Part shown: piece by piece, positions 26,233 to 35,179 of the stretch
Layout: each line of letters opens with the position of its first letter
How positions within the stretch are numbered: the stretch's first letter is position 1
From: Pusillimonas sp. UBA3987
Lineage (GTDB): Bacteria; Pseudomonadota; Gammaproteobacteria; Burkholderiales; Burkholderiaceae_B
Assembly (NCBI GenBank): GCA_002384935.1
Contig: DGCD01000013.1
Coordinates: forward strand, 62,001 to 126,000
Reading direction: 5' to 3'
Length of the DNA stretch: 64,000 nucleotides
The notes under the pieces: generated by a model
What the model saw: only the letters and a program-made list of their open reading frames with translations
Databases searched by the model: none
Told to the model about the DNA's origin: nothing
Position numbers and translations under genes: made by a program

Positions 26233-26307
26233 AACCGCTGGACAGGTTAGAATGGCCTATCAGTGGTTGGTCAGATTTCTGTCAGTTTTGTCTGGCCCGG
26301 TAATTTC

Positions 26308-26322
26308 AGGAGGTTGGCGTTG
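26308..26322 (+). promoter_or_regulatory. Ribosome site that sets a TTG start for ftsH
   Basis: A perfect AGGAGG at 26308-26313 lies six bases before TTG at 26320. The resulting protein begins MNNSFSKVAIWM, the normal FtsH N-terminus. The earlier in-frame start at 26263 has no such site and would add 19 unrelated residues. Confidence 0.75.
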
Positions 26323-28239
26323 AACAACTCGTTTTCCAAAGTTGCAATCTGGATGGTGATTGCGCTGGTGCTGTTCACGGTTTTCAAACAGTTCGATGGT
26401 CGTGTTACCACGTCTGAAACCGTCACATACACCCAGTTCATGGATGACGCCCGGGCCGGGCGTATTTCCAAGGTGGATATCCAGGGCGACACCCTGCACG
26501 TAACCCCGGAGTCCGGGAGCTCATATACCCTAACGTCTCCCGGTGACCTCTGGATGGTGCCGGAACTCGTCAAGTCCGGCGTGCAGGTCTCCGGTAAAGC
26601 CCGCGAGGAACCGTCGTTCCTGACCAGTGTGTTTATTTCCTGGTTTCCCATGTTGCTGCTTATTGCCGTGTGGATTTTCTTCATGCGCCAGATGCAGGGC
26701 GGTGGCAAGGGGGGGGCCTTCAGTTTCGGCAAGTCTCGTGCCCGCATGATGGACGAAAACACCAATAACATTACGTTCTCCGATGTCGCCGGGTGTGACG
26801 AAGCCAAGGAAGACGTCGTGGAACTGGTCGATTTCCTGCGCGACCCCACCAAATTCCAGCGCCTGGGCGGCAGAATTCCGCGCGGTGTCTTGCTGGTGGG
26901 TTCTCCAGGTACCGGTAAAACGCTGTTGGCCAAGGCCATTGCCGGTGAAGCGAAAGTGCCTTTTTTCAGCATTTCCGGTTCCGACTTCGTTGAAATGTTT
27001 GTTGGCGTGGGCGCAGCGCGCGTTCGCGACATGTTTGAAAACGCGAAGAAGCAGGCACCTTGCATCATTTTCATCGACGAAATCGATGCGGTGGGTCGCC
27101 AGCGCGGCGCAGGCCTGGGCGGCGGTAACGACGAACGCGAACAGACACTGAACCAGTTGCTGGTTGAAATGGACGGTTTTGAAACAGGCCAGGGTGTGCT
27201 GGTGATTGCCGCCACCAACCGGCCCGATGTGCTCGACCCGGCGTTGTTGCGTCCCGGCCGTTTCGACCGCCAGGTTGTCGTGGGCTTGCCTGATATCCGC
27301 GGCCGTGAACAGATTCTTAAAGTGCACATGCGCAAGGTCCCGCTGTCAACCAACGTTGATGCTCATGTCCTGGCACGAGGTACGCCGGGGTTCTCTGGTG
27401 CCGATTTGGCCAATCTGGTTAACGAGGCAGCATTGTTCGCGGCACGACGCGGTGGTCGTACCGTCGACATGCAAGACTTCGAGAAAGCCAAAGACAAGAT
27501 CATTATGGGTGCAGAGCGCCGCGGTCTTGTCATGCCTGAAGAAGAACGCCGCAATACGGCTTACCACGAATCCGGTCATGCCCTGGTGGCTCGTTCCTTG
27601 CCCAAAACCGATCCTGTGCACAAAGTAACCATCATTCCGCACGGCCGGGCATTGGGCGTGACCATGCAGTTGCCTGAAGGCGACCGCTACAGCATGGATA
27701 AAGAGCGTCTGCTTAACACGATTGCGGTGCTGTTCGGGGGGCGTATTGCCGAAGAGGTGTTCATGAATCAAATGACCACCGGTGCATCGAACGACTTTGA
27801 ACGTGCTACAACCATCGCGCGTGATATCGTCACCCGTTATGGCATGACCGAATCCCTTGGCCCCATGGTGTATGCGGAAAACGAAGGTGAAGTGTTTCTT
27901 GGGCGTAGCGTAACGAAAACAACGCATGTGTCCGAGTCCACCATGCAAAAGGTCGATCAGGAAATTCGGAATATTATCGATCAACAGTACACGGCGGCGC
28001 GCGACATTATCGAAAGCAACCGCGACAAAATGGAAGCCATGACCAAGGCTCTGCTGGAGTGGGAAACCATTGATTCAGACCAGATCGATGACATTATGTC
28101 GGGTCGTCCACCGCGGCCCCCGAAGGGGCTGGCTGAGTCATCTTCCGATGATTCCTCTTCAGGTAGCACGCCGTCGGAAGGTATTTCGGCCTCCGATGGT
28201 AAAGAAGGCGGTTCCGATACGGCAACCAACCCAGCGTAG
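26320..28239 (+). CDS. ftsH: ATP-dependent zinc metalloprotease FtsH
   Basis: FtsH is the membrane-anchored AAA+ protease that controls LpxC and other proteins and clears damaged membrane proteins. The 639-residue protein has two membrane segments (about residues 6-23 and 104-123) around a small periplasmic domain. It then shows Walker A GSPGTGKT, Walker B IIFIDEIDAVG, the second region of homology, and the zinc motif HESGH. The C-terminal tail is Ser/Asp-rich. The start is a TTG. folP follows after 18 bases. Confidence 0.96.
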   Translation: MNNSFSKVAIWMVIALVLFTVFKQFDGRVTTSETVTYTQFMDDARAGRISKVDIQGDTLHVTPESGSSYTLTSPGDLWMVPELVKSGVQVSGKAREEPSFLTSVFISWFPMLLLIAVWIFFMRQMQGGGKGGAFSFGKSRARMMDENTNNITFSDVAGCDEAKEDVVELVDFLRDPTKFQRLGGRIPRGVLLVGSPGTGKTLLAKAIAGEAKVPFFSISGSDFVEMFVGVGAARVRDMFENAKKQAPCIIFIDEIDAVGRQRGAGLGGGNDEREQTLNQLLVEMDGFETGQGVLVIAATNRPDVLDPALLRPGRFDRQVVVGLPDIRGREQILKVHMRKVPLSTNVDAHVLARGTPGFSGADLANLVNEAALFAARRGGRTVDMQDFEKAKDKIIMGAERRGLVMPEEERRNTAYHESGHALVARSLPKTDPVHKVTIIPHGRALGVTMQLPEGDRYSMDKERLLNTIAVLFGGRIAEEVFMNQMTTGASNDFERATTIARDIVTRYGMTESLGPMVYAENEGEVFLGRSVTKTTHVSESTMQKVDQEIRNIIDQQYTAARDIIESNRDKMEAMTKALLEWETIDSDQIDDIMSGRPPRPPKGLAESSSDDSSSGSTPSEGISASDGKEGGSDTATNPA

Positions 28240-28257
28240 TTCGTACTTTTTATTTCG

Positions 28258-29097
28258 ATGAATTCAACATTTTTGTGCGGGCGCTTTGAACTATCGTTCA
28301 AGCGCCCGCTTGTTATGGGAATCCTGAATATCACCCCGGATTCTTTTTCAGATGGCTCATTACACCTGCAGACTGACCAGGCCATCAGCCATGCCCTTCG
28401 CCTGATCGAGGAGGGAGCGGATATTATCGACATTGGCGCCGAATCAACCCGACCCGGCGCGCAACCCGTTGATTTGGACCAGGAACTGCAGCGCTTGCTG
28501 CCGGTGATTGAAGCGCTCAGGCCGCATAATGTGCCAATTTCCGTCGATACATTCAAACCGCTTGTCATGCGGCGGGTGTTGCAGGCGGGTGCCGACATGA
28601 TCAACGATGTTTATGGGTTTCGCCAGCCCGGCGCAATTGAGGCGGTGGCCGCTTCAAATTGCGGCTTGTGCGTGATGCACATGCAAGGTGAGCCGCGAAC
28701 AATGCAGCATGCACCTCATTACCATGATGTGGTGGCCGATATTCGCGCTTTCCTGATTGAGCGGGTGCAAGCGCTGCAGGCCGCCGGCGTGGCACCCACC
28801 AGAATCACCATTGATCCCGGCTTCGGATTCGGTAAAACAGCGGGGCAGAATTATGACTTGTTGCGTCGTTTTACTCAGTTGCAGTTTGGCAATTACCCAT
28901 TGGTGGTGGCATTATCTCGCAAATCGATGATTGGCCACATTACGGGCCGGCAGGCAAGTCAGCGCCTGGGGGGAAGTGTGGCGGGCGCCTTGGCGGGTGT
29001 TGCCCGGGGTGCGAAAATAGTACGAGTACATGATGTTGCACCGACGCTTGACGCCATCAATGTGTGGCAAGCGATAGAAAATGGAATAGAAGAATGA
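28258..29097 (+). CDS. folP: Dihydropteroate synthase
   Basis: FolP condenses p-aminobenzoate with hydroxymethyl-dihydropterin pyrophosphate in folate synthesis and is the target of sulfonamides. The 279-residue TIM barrel shows MGILNITPDSFSDG, IDIGAESTRPGA, DMINDVYGF, DPGFGFGK and SRKSMIG, all with the usual key residues. The stop overlaps the glmM start (ATGA), which indicates translational coupling. Confidence 0.96.
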   Translation: MNSTFLCGRFELSFKRPLVMGILNITPDSFSDGSLHLQTDQAISHALRLIEEGADIIDIGAESTRPGAQPVDLDQELQRLLPVIEALRPHNVPISVDTFKPLVMRRVLQAGADMINDVYGFRQPGAIEAVAASNCGLCVMHMQGEPRTMQHAPHYHDVVADIRAFLIERVQALQAAGVAPTRITIDPGFGFGKTAGQNYDLLRRFTQLQFGNYPLVVALSRKSMIGHITGRQASQRLGGSVAGALAGVARGAKIVRVHDVAPTLDAINVWQAIENGIEE

Positions 29098-30443
29098 GTC
29101 AACGAAAATATTTTGGCACAGATGGCATTCGCGGGGTCGTGGGCGGTGCGACCATTAATCCCTATTTCGCGTTGAAACTGGGTTTTGCCGCCGGACAGGT
29201 ATTGGCTCGTCATCATACGCAAGGGCGTGGGCGGCCAACCGTCATTATCGGCAAGGATACCCGCATTTCAGGCTATATGCTCGAGTCTGCGCTGGAAGCC
29301 GGGTTGTCGGCCGCCGGGGTCGACGTGCTTTTGGCAGGTCCGATTCCTACACCAGCCATCGCTTATCTAACCCGGGCCTTGCGCCTTATGGCGGGCATTG
29401 TTATCAGCGCTTCGCATAACCCCTATCACGACAATGGCATCAAGTTTTTTTCGGCTTATGGCATGAAACTGCCCGATGCAATTGAGTCTGAGATCGAAGC
29501 CGCCATCGACGGTGAGCTTAGCTGCGTCAGTTCTGAATCACTGGGGCGGGCGCGACGTGTCGATGATGCAGCAGGGCGCTATATCGAATTTTGCAAGAGT
29601 ACGTTTCCCAATGATCTCGACTTGTCCGGCATGCGCCTCGTTGTCGATGCAGCCCATGGGGCTGCGTATCATATTGCGCCACACGTGTTTCGTGAGCTTG
29701 GCGCCGAGGTCGTGGAAATCGGGTGCCAACCCGATGGCTTCAATATTAACGAGGGTGTGGGTGCCCTGCATCCCGAAAACCTGGCGCGTACCGTCCGTGA
29801 CGAAGGCGCTGACCTGGGTATCGCACTAGACGGCGATGCCGACCGCTTGCAGATGGTTGATTCCAAGGGGCGTGTATACAACGGCGATGAACTGCTCTAC
29901 GTTTTGATCAAGGGGCGATTGGCCAACGGCCCGGTTCAAGGCGTTGTGGGAACGCTCATGACGAACCTGGGGTTTGAAAAGCAGATGCAGGCGCTGGGTG
30001 TGGGTTTTGCGCGAGCCAATGTCGGGGATCGCTATGTGCTTGAGTTAATGCAGAAAAAGGGCTGGCTCTATGGTGGTGAAAGTTCGGGCCATTTGCTCAG
30101 TCTCGACTGCCACACGACCGGGGATGGCATTATTGCTGCCTTGCAGGTATTGACGGCGATACGCAAAACAGGCTTGGATTTGCCCGAGCTTGTGGCCGGG
30201 TTGTATATGTACCCTCAAAAAATGGTGAATGTCGGGCTTGAGCCGGGCGTTGATTGGGAACAACACACCGGTTTGCTTGAGGCGCGCGCACGGGTCGAGC
30301 AAAAGTTGGGTGAACGAGGGCGGGTGCTGATTCGCGCCTCCGGAACCGAGCCCAAATTGCGTCTAATGGTTGAAGCAGAAGAGGCTGACTTGGCCGAGCA
30401 ATGTGTGCGAGAATTGGTTGCAGTGAATTTAACAAAGCAGTAA
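29094..30443 (+). CDS. glmM: Phosphoglucosamine mutase
   Basis: GlmM interconverts glucosamine 6-phosphate and 1-phosphate for peptidoglycan and LPS synthesis. The protein has 449 residues. The catalytic phosphoserine is in GIVISASHNPYHDNG, the magnesium loop is ALDGDADRLQ, the sugar loop is GGESSGH, and the phosphate loop RASGTEPKLR is near the end. The start is the ATG at 29094, overlapping the folP stop; an upstream in-frame start at 29064 is inside folP and rejected. Confidence 0.96.
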   Translation: MSQRKYFGTDGIRGVVGGATINPYFALKLGFAAGQVLARHHTQGRGRPTVIIGKDTRISGYMLESALEAGLSAAGVDVLLAGPIPTPAIAYLTRALRLMAGIVISASHNPYHDNGIKFFSAYGMKLPDAIESEIEAAIDGELSCVSSESLGRARRVDDAAGRYIEFCKSTFPNDLDLSGMRLVVDAAHGAAYHIAPHVFRELGAEVVEIGCQPDGFNINEGVGALHPENLARTVRDEGADLGIALDGDADRLQMVDSKGRVYNGDELLYVLIKGRLANGPVQGVVGTLMTNLGFEKQMQALGVGFARANVGDRYVLELMQKKGWLYGGESSGHLLSLDCHTTGDGIIAALQVLTAIRKTGLDLPELVAGLYMYPQKMVNVGLEPGVDWEQHTGLLEARARVEQKLGERGRVLIRASGTEPKLRLMVEAEEADLAEQCVRELVAVNLTKQ

Positions 30444-30509
30444 CGTAAATATCAAAGTGCTGAAATATTAGACGTACATAATCCGTGGTGTGTTTGTGGA
30501 GTGATATCT

Positions 30510-31292
30510 ATGCTAGAGCTTGTGCGTGTTAACGCAACTGTCGATACCGCTGCCGTGTGGCCTAAATCGCCCGTAGAAGGGTTGGTTATGGGTTTGGCCC
30601 GCACCAATGAAGAGCTGGAAGCGATTCAGCGGCTTAGGTACAAAGTCTTTACCGAAGAAATGAACGCGGTGTTTCCCGAGGCGGTAGACGGGTTGGACGC
30701 CGACCGCTACGATCCCTGGTGCGAGCACGTTATGGTTAAAGAAATCAATACGGGCCGGGTCGTGGGCACGTATCGTTTTCTGCCGCCTGCCAACGTCATC
30801 AAGGCGGGTGGTTATTACTCCGAATCGGAATTTGATATTTCAACGCTGGCGTCGTTGCGCTCCGACATGGCCGAGGTGGGGCGCTCATGCATCCACGCCG
30901 ACTATCGGAACGGGTCGGTCATTATGTTGTTATGGTCGGGGATTGCCACGCTGATGAAGCAACAGGGGCTGCGTTATATGCTGGGCTGCGCCAGCGTCAG
31001 TTTGCGCGACGACGGCGTAACGGCTGCGGAAGTATGGCGTACGGCTTGCAAAATGCTGAACGAGCGCCCGGATGTACCCCGGGTTGTGCCGCGCCATCGT
31101 TATCCGGTTGAGCGCCTGAACAGCTCTTTGCCGGCACGTATTCCGCCGCTGATCAAAGGGTATTTGAAGCTGGGCGCCACAATTTGCGGCGAGCCGGCGT
31201 GGGATCCTGATTTCAATACGGCCGATTTCCCCGTTTTGCTTGACATGAACCGGCTCGACGACCGTTATCGCAAACACTTCGGGCTCGATTGA
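30510..31292 (+). CDS. OlsB-type L-ornithine N-acyltransferase (ornithine lipid synthesis)
   Basis: The 260-residue protein belongs to the GNAT-like family PF13444 that includes OlsB, which transfers a 3-hydroxyacyl group from ACP to ornithine to give lyso-ornithine lipid. Family marks are IQRLRYKVFTEEM, VVGTYRFLPP, EVGRSCIHADYR and GCASVSL. GGAG precedes the ATG at 30510. Ornithine lipids replace phospholipids when phosphate is short, which fits the neighbouring ppx, ppk and pst genes. No PhoB box is seen upstream. olsA, needed for the second acylation, is not in the window. A related N-acyl amino acid synthase remains possible. Confidence 0.75.
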   Translation: MLELVRVNATVDTAAVWPKSPVEGLVMGLARTNEELEAIQRLRYKVFTEEMNAVFPEAVDGLDADRYDPWCEHVMVKEINTGRVVGTYRFLPPANVIKAGGYYSESEFDISTLASLRSDMAEVGRSCIHADYRNGSVIMLLWSGIATLMKQQGLRYMLGCASVSLRDDGVTAAEVWRTACKMLNERPDVPRVVPRHRYPVERLNSSLPARIPPLIKGYLKLGATICGEPAWDPDFNTADFPVLLDMNRLDDRYRKHFGLD

Positions 31293-31319
31293 TATTTAGG
31301 TTCGCCAGGAAGCGCTGGT

Positions 31320-32807
31320 TTACTGCGCTACAACAACAATTCTGAATCCGGTTTTTTCCCACTCATTCATTTCATTTTGCAAAGAGTATTCGGTGAGTGG
31401 GTGAGCTTTGAGCCAGGCGGCATTAATGGTAATGGTGAATGTCCGGCCTTTAATCATCAGGCTCAGCGGTATCCGACCCAGGTTCTCTCTGGGGCGCATC
31501 AGTAAAGCCGCCACCCTCATGCAAAGCAGGGCCGCCCATTGATCCCAGGTTGGCCGGTAAGCTTTCAATTTTCGCAGTTTTCCCGTATGACCCAAGGTAA
31601 GCCAGGAAATAATGGCTTGTTCATCTGTGGAAAAGCCGGGCATATCCGCATGTTTGAGAATATACGCGCCATGTTTGTGATAGTCCTCGGCGGTAATGGA
31701 CATCCCCAGCTCATGCAGGTCGGCCGCCCAACCCAGCCATTTTTGCAGGTCTTCTTTTTCTTCTTGGTTAACCGGAATTGCATTGAATAAATGTAGCGCG
31801 CAGGCCCTGACCCGCGCCGCCTGGCCCTGGTCGATGTGATAGCGGCGCATGAACTGGCGAACCGTTTCGTTTCGCTTGTCGTGCTTTGATTCGCGACCCA
31901 ATAGGTCGTAGAGTACGCCAACACGCAAGGCACCTTCGCCCTGCATCATGTTTTCAATGCCCAACTCGTAAAATGCGGCAAGCATAATAGCCAGCCCGCC
32001 GGGCAATACGGCTGCGCGGGATTCTTTCAAGCCGGGAAGCTCTTCCATAATTACCCTGCGGTCATCCACCAGCTTTCGGCGCAGTTTTTCCAGCCCGTCG
32101 AGTGTGATGCCTTGCCGTGACATCTGAGAGTCGGTTAAGACGGCAAACAGGCCCTTGGCCGTGCCCGATGAGCCGTAGGCCTCCTGCCAGCCCATTTTCC
32201 GGAACCGTTTGGCAATGCCTTCGAATTCGCGTCTGGCCGCCAGCACTGCCTTGTCCATCCGTTCGCCGGAGACCACGCCGTCGGGGAAGTATTTTTGTGT
32301 GTAGCTCACGCAGCCCATTAGGAGGGATGACAGCTGCATGGGTTCGAAACTTTTTCCGATAATGACTTCGGTTGAGCCGCCACCGATGTCGATCACGAGA
32401 CGCTTATTGTCGGAAGGGGGCAACTCGTTTGCCACGCCTGAAAAAATAAGTCGTGCTTCTTCCTGCCCCGAAATGACTTCAATGGGAAACCCCAGGGCCT
32501 CTTCGGCGCGTGGCAGTATTTCATCGACATTGCGGGCAACCCTGAAAGTACTGGTGGCAACCGCCCGTACGTGATCGGGGTCGAACCCTTTCAACCTTTC
32601 CCCATAACGCCGAAGGATGGTCAGCGCGCGCTCGATGGATGCGTTGTCGAGTCGATTCTCGGGCCCCAGGCCGGCTGCCAGGCGAACTGATTCTTTGAGT
32701 CGGTCGACAGCGTAAATATGCGCGATGTTGTCTTGTTGTACGACCCGGCCTATTGAGAGCCGGAAGCTGTTTGAGCCAAGATCCACGGCTGCAAGTAAGT
32801 GATCCAT
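31320..32807 (-). CDS. ppx: Exopolyphosphatase / Ppx-GppA phosphatase
   Basis: The enzyme removes phosphate from the ends of polyphosphate chains and may also act on pppGpp. The 495-residue protein has the actin-like ATPase fold with VDLGSNSFRLSIG at the N-terminus and LVIDIGGGSTEVIIG as the second phosphate loop. A C-terminal HD-like domain follows with DLHELGMSI. It is divergent from ppk, with a 165-base gap that carries a PhoB promoter facing ppk only. Confidence 0.92.
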   Translation of the reverse strand: MDHLLAAVDLGSNSFRLSIGRVVQQDNIAHIYAVDRLKESVRLAAGLGPENRLDNASIERALTILRRYGERLKGFDPDHVRAVATSTFRVARNVDEILPRAEEALGFPIEVISGQEEARLIFSGVANELPPSDNKRLVIDIGGGSTEVIIGKSFEPMQLSSLLMGCVSYTQKYFPDGVVSGERMDKAVLAARREFEGIAKRFRKMGWQEAYGSSGTAKGLFAVLTDSQMSRQGITLDGLEKLRRKLVDDRRVIMEELPGLKESRAAVLPGGLAIMLAAFYELGIENMMQGEGALRVGVLYDLLGRESKHDKRNETVRQFMRRYHIDQGQAARVRACALHLFNAIPVNQEEKEDLQKWLGWAADLHELGMSITAEDYHKHGAYILKHADMPGFSTDEQAIISWLTLGHTGKLRKLKAYRPTWDQWAALLCMRVAALLMRPRENLGRIPLSLMIKGRTFTITINAAWLKAHPLTEYSLQNEMNEWEKTGFRIVVVAQ

Positions 32808-32904
32808 AAACCTGAGTTTGGGTTGGTTAAGGGTGAATTATAAATAGTGTGGCGATGCTTGCGTTTTAAATTACCGGTGAATTGCTTGAATGTCTATGAA
32901 GCGG

Positions 32905-32938
32905 TTGTCATAATCGTGTCAAATAGATGTCGTATAAG
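32905..32938 (+). promoter_or_regulatory. PhoB box and promoter of ppk
   Basis: Two 7-base repeats, TTGTCAT (32905-32911) and GTGTCAA (32916-32922), are separated by four bases, the canonical Pho box layout (consensus CTGTCAT). A weaker third repeat, ATGTCGT, lies four bases further on at 32927-32933. Exactly ten bases separate the two-repeat box from TATAAG (32933-32938), the expected -10 of a PhoB-activated promoter. The predicted leader before the ppk ATG is about 28 bases. Confidence 0.8.
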
Positions 32939-32972
32939 TAACATCATCCTGTTTTTTTTACCCGGAAATCCT

Positions 32973-35057
32973 ATGCCGTCGATCGTTCCTGCGTCAGAGA
33001 CGCAGCCTGCTTTGCTTAATCGTGAGTTGTCCTTGCTCAAGTTCAACGAACGTGTTTTGGCTATGGCTGAATATGATTCGACACCTTTGCTGGAACGCTT
33101 GCGTTATATTTGCATTGTCAGCTCGAATCTTGATGAATTCTTTGAGATCCGGATTTCCAGTCTTAAAGAGCAATTGGCGCTTAATGCTCACAGGGTGGGG
33201 CCCGACGGCTATACGCCGGGCGAGGCTTTTGATCGTGTTCAGCTTGCCTCGCGCCAGTTGGTTGAAAAACAATACAGCCTGTTAACCAACCAGATTCTTC
33301 CCCTGCTTGCCAAAGAGGGAATCGGCCTGACTGATCCGATGTCCTGGTCTGAAGAGCAAAGGTTGTGGGCGCATGAGATTTTCATGCGCGACGTGATGCC
33401 GCTGCTGACACCTATTGGGCTTGATCCGGCACATCCGTTTCCGCGTGTTTTCAATAAAAGTCTGAATTTCATCGTTGCCCTGTCGGGCGAAGATGCATTT
33501 GGCCGGCCCGGGCACATTGCCATCGTGCAGGCGCCGCGTGCGTTACCCCGAGTGATCAGAATGCCGCCAGAGGTTGCGGGTATACCGCATGGCTTTATTC
33601 TGCTTTCCACCTTGATCAGTGAGTTCGTGGGCGAGTTGTTTCCCGGACTTGAGGTCGACGGATGCTATCAGTGGCGCGTGACGCGCAACAGTGATTTGTT
33701 TGTAGACGAGGAAGAAATCACCAACTTGCGTCTGGCGCTTCAAGGCGAGCTGTCGCAGCGCAATTTCGGGGCTGCCGTTCGTCTCGAGGTGGATCATGTC
33801 ATACCGCAAAAACTGGTGGCCTTCTTGCAGCAGGAGTTTCTGCTTGAGCCTCACGATACCTACAAAGTGAATGGCCCGGTTAACCTTTCCCGTCTTATGC
33901 AGGTATGCAACCTGGTCGATCGTCCGGAGTTGTTTTTCCCCGACCATCGCCCGCGGGTGCCTTCACCTTTTGCCGATCTTTCCAGTCATCCGTCGGCCAT
34001 TTTCGACATTATCGGCCAGAAAGACTATTTGTTGCATCACCCCTATCAGTCATTCCAGCCTGTTCTGGACTTCCTGGTGGCCGCGGCACGCGACCCCGAC
34101 GTGGTTGCCATCAAGCAAACCATATACCGAACGGGGGAAGACTCCGAACTGATGGCGGTGTTGCTAGCCGCCGCCAAAGCCGGCAAGGAAGTGACGGTGG
34201 TTGTAGAGCTGATGGCCCGCTTCGATGAGCAAACCAACATCAATTGGGCGTCCCGGCTGGAAGAGGTGGGGGCGCATGTGAGTTATGGCGTGGTCGGCCA
34301 CAAAACGCACGCCAAGATGGCGCTGGTGCTCAGGCGGGAAAAAGGTCATATCAGGCGCTATGGCCATTTGGGTACCGGCAACTATCACATGCGTACAACC
34401 CGGTTGTATACCGATTTCGGCCTGCTCACGGCCAACCCGCGCATGTGCGAGGACATGGATAAGGTGTTTTCGCTATTGACGGGGCTGGGGTCGCGTCGCC
34501 CGTTGCAATTGCTTTTGCAATCGCCTTTTACTTTGCACGACACGGTCATCGCGCTTATTCAGCGTGAGGCGGAGCACGCCAAAGCGGGCAAGAAGGCAAG
34601 TATTAAAGCCAAGATGAACTCTTTATTGGAGCGTCAGGTCATTGATGCGCTTTATCAGGCCAGCCAGGCCGGCGTGAAGGTCGATCTGGTCGTTCGGGGT
34701 GCGTGCGCCCTGCGCGCCGGGGTGCCGGGGCTGTCCGAGAATATTCGACTGCGTTCCATCGTGGGTCGCTTTCTGGAGCATTCGCGCGTGTTTTATTTTC
34801 ACGACGATGGTGCCGAGCATGTTTATCTATCCTCGGCCGACTGGATGGATCGCAATTTCTTCCGTCGTGTCGAGGTGGCATTTCCTGTTCTTGACAAGGT
34901 GTTGAAGAAGCGGGTGATCAGTGAGTCGTTCAGTTGGGCCATGCGCGACAATCAATTAGCCTGGCGGGCACTGCCCAATGGGGCATATCAGAAAGTGAAA
35001 GGGCGCGGGCGTGGCGTGAACATGCAAAACCGGCTCATGGCGTTGCTGGGGAAATAA
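32973..35057 (+). CDS. ppk: Polyphosphate kinase 1
   Basis: PPK1 polymerises the gamma phosphate of ATP into polyphosphate. The 694-residue protein begins at the ATG at 32973; an upstream start at 32847 would lie ahead of the predicted transcription start. Visible marks are LNRELSLLKFNERVL, VVAIKQTIYRTG, the autophosphorylated His region YGVVGHKTHAKM, the second His in FLEHSRVFYFH, and SADWMDRN. Phosphate starvation should switch it on through PhoB. ppx lies divergent, so synthesis and breakdown are separately controlled. Confidence 0.95.
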   Translation: MPSIVPASETQPALLNRELSLLKFNERVLAMAEYDSTPLLERLRYICIVSSNLDEFFEIRISSLKEQLALNAHRVGPDGYTPGEAFDRVQLASRQLVEKQYSLLTNQILPLLAKEGIGLTDPMSWSEEQRLWAHEIFMRDVMPLLTPIGLDPAHPFPRVFNKSLNFIVALSGEDAFGRPGHIAIVQAPRALPRVIRMPPEVAGIPHGFILLSTLISEFVGELFPGLEVDGCYQWRVTRNSDLFVDEEEITNLRLALQGELSQRNFGAAVRLEVDHVIPQKLVAFLQQEFLLEPHDTYKVNGPVNLSRLMQVCNLVDRPELFFPDHRPRVPSPFADLSSHPSAIFDIIGQKDYLLHHPYQSFQPVLDFLVAAARDPDVVAIKQTIYRTGEDSELMAVLLAAAKAGKEVTVVVELMARFDEQTNINWASRLEEVGAHVSYGVVGHKTHAKMALVLRREKGHIRRYGHLGTGNYHMRTTRLYTDFGLLTANPRMCEDMDKVFSLLTGLGSRRPLQLLLQSPFTLHDTVIALIQREAEHAKAGKKASIKAKMNSLLERQVIDALYQASQAGVKVDLVVRGACALRAGVPGLSENIRLRSIVGRFLEHSRVFYFHDDGAEHVYLSSADWMDRNFFRRVEVAFPVLDKVLKKRVISESFSWAMRDNQLAWRALPNGAYQKVKGRGRGVNMQNRLMALLGK

Positions 35058-35088
35058 AAGCCGTTCTGTCTGTTGAAAACCGGCCCGT

Positions 35089-35122
35089 CTGTCACGAACA
35101 TGTCATATTGGCTGTTTAGCAT
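35089..35122 (+). promoter_or_regulatory. PhoB box and promoter of pstSCAB
   Basis: CTGTCAC (35089-35095), four bases, then ATGTCAT (35100-35106) form a Pho box with six of seven matches in each repeat. A TAGCAT hexamer (35117-35122) follows after ten bases, the standard spacing of PhoB-activated promoters. The pstS start codon is 58 bases beyond. Confidence 0.82.
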
Positions 35123-35179
35123 GTGGGTTATGCAGGGTGTGCCTGTGTAAATTGTTAAACAGTTCAAGAGGACTACTCG

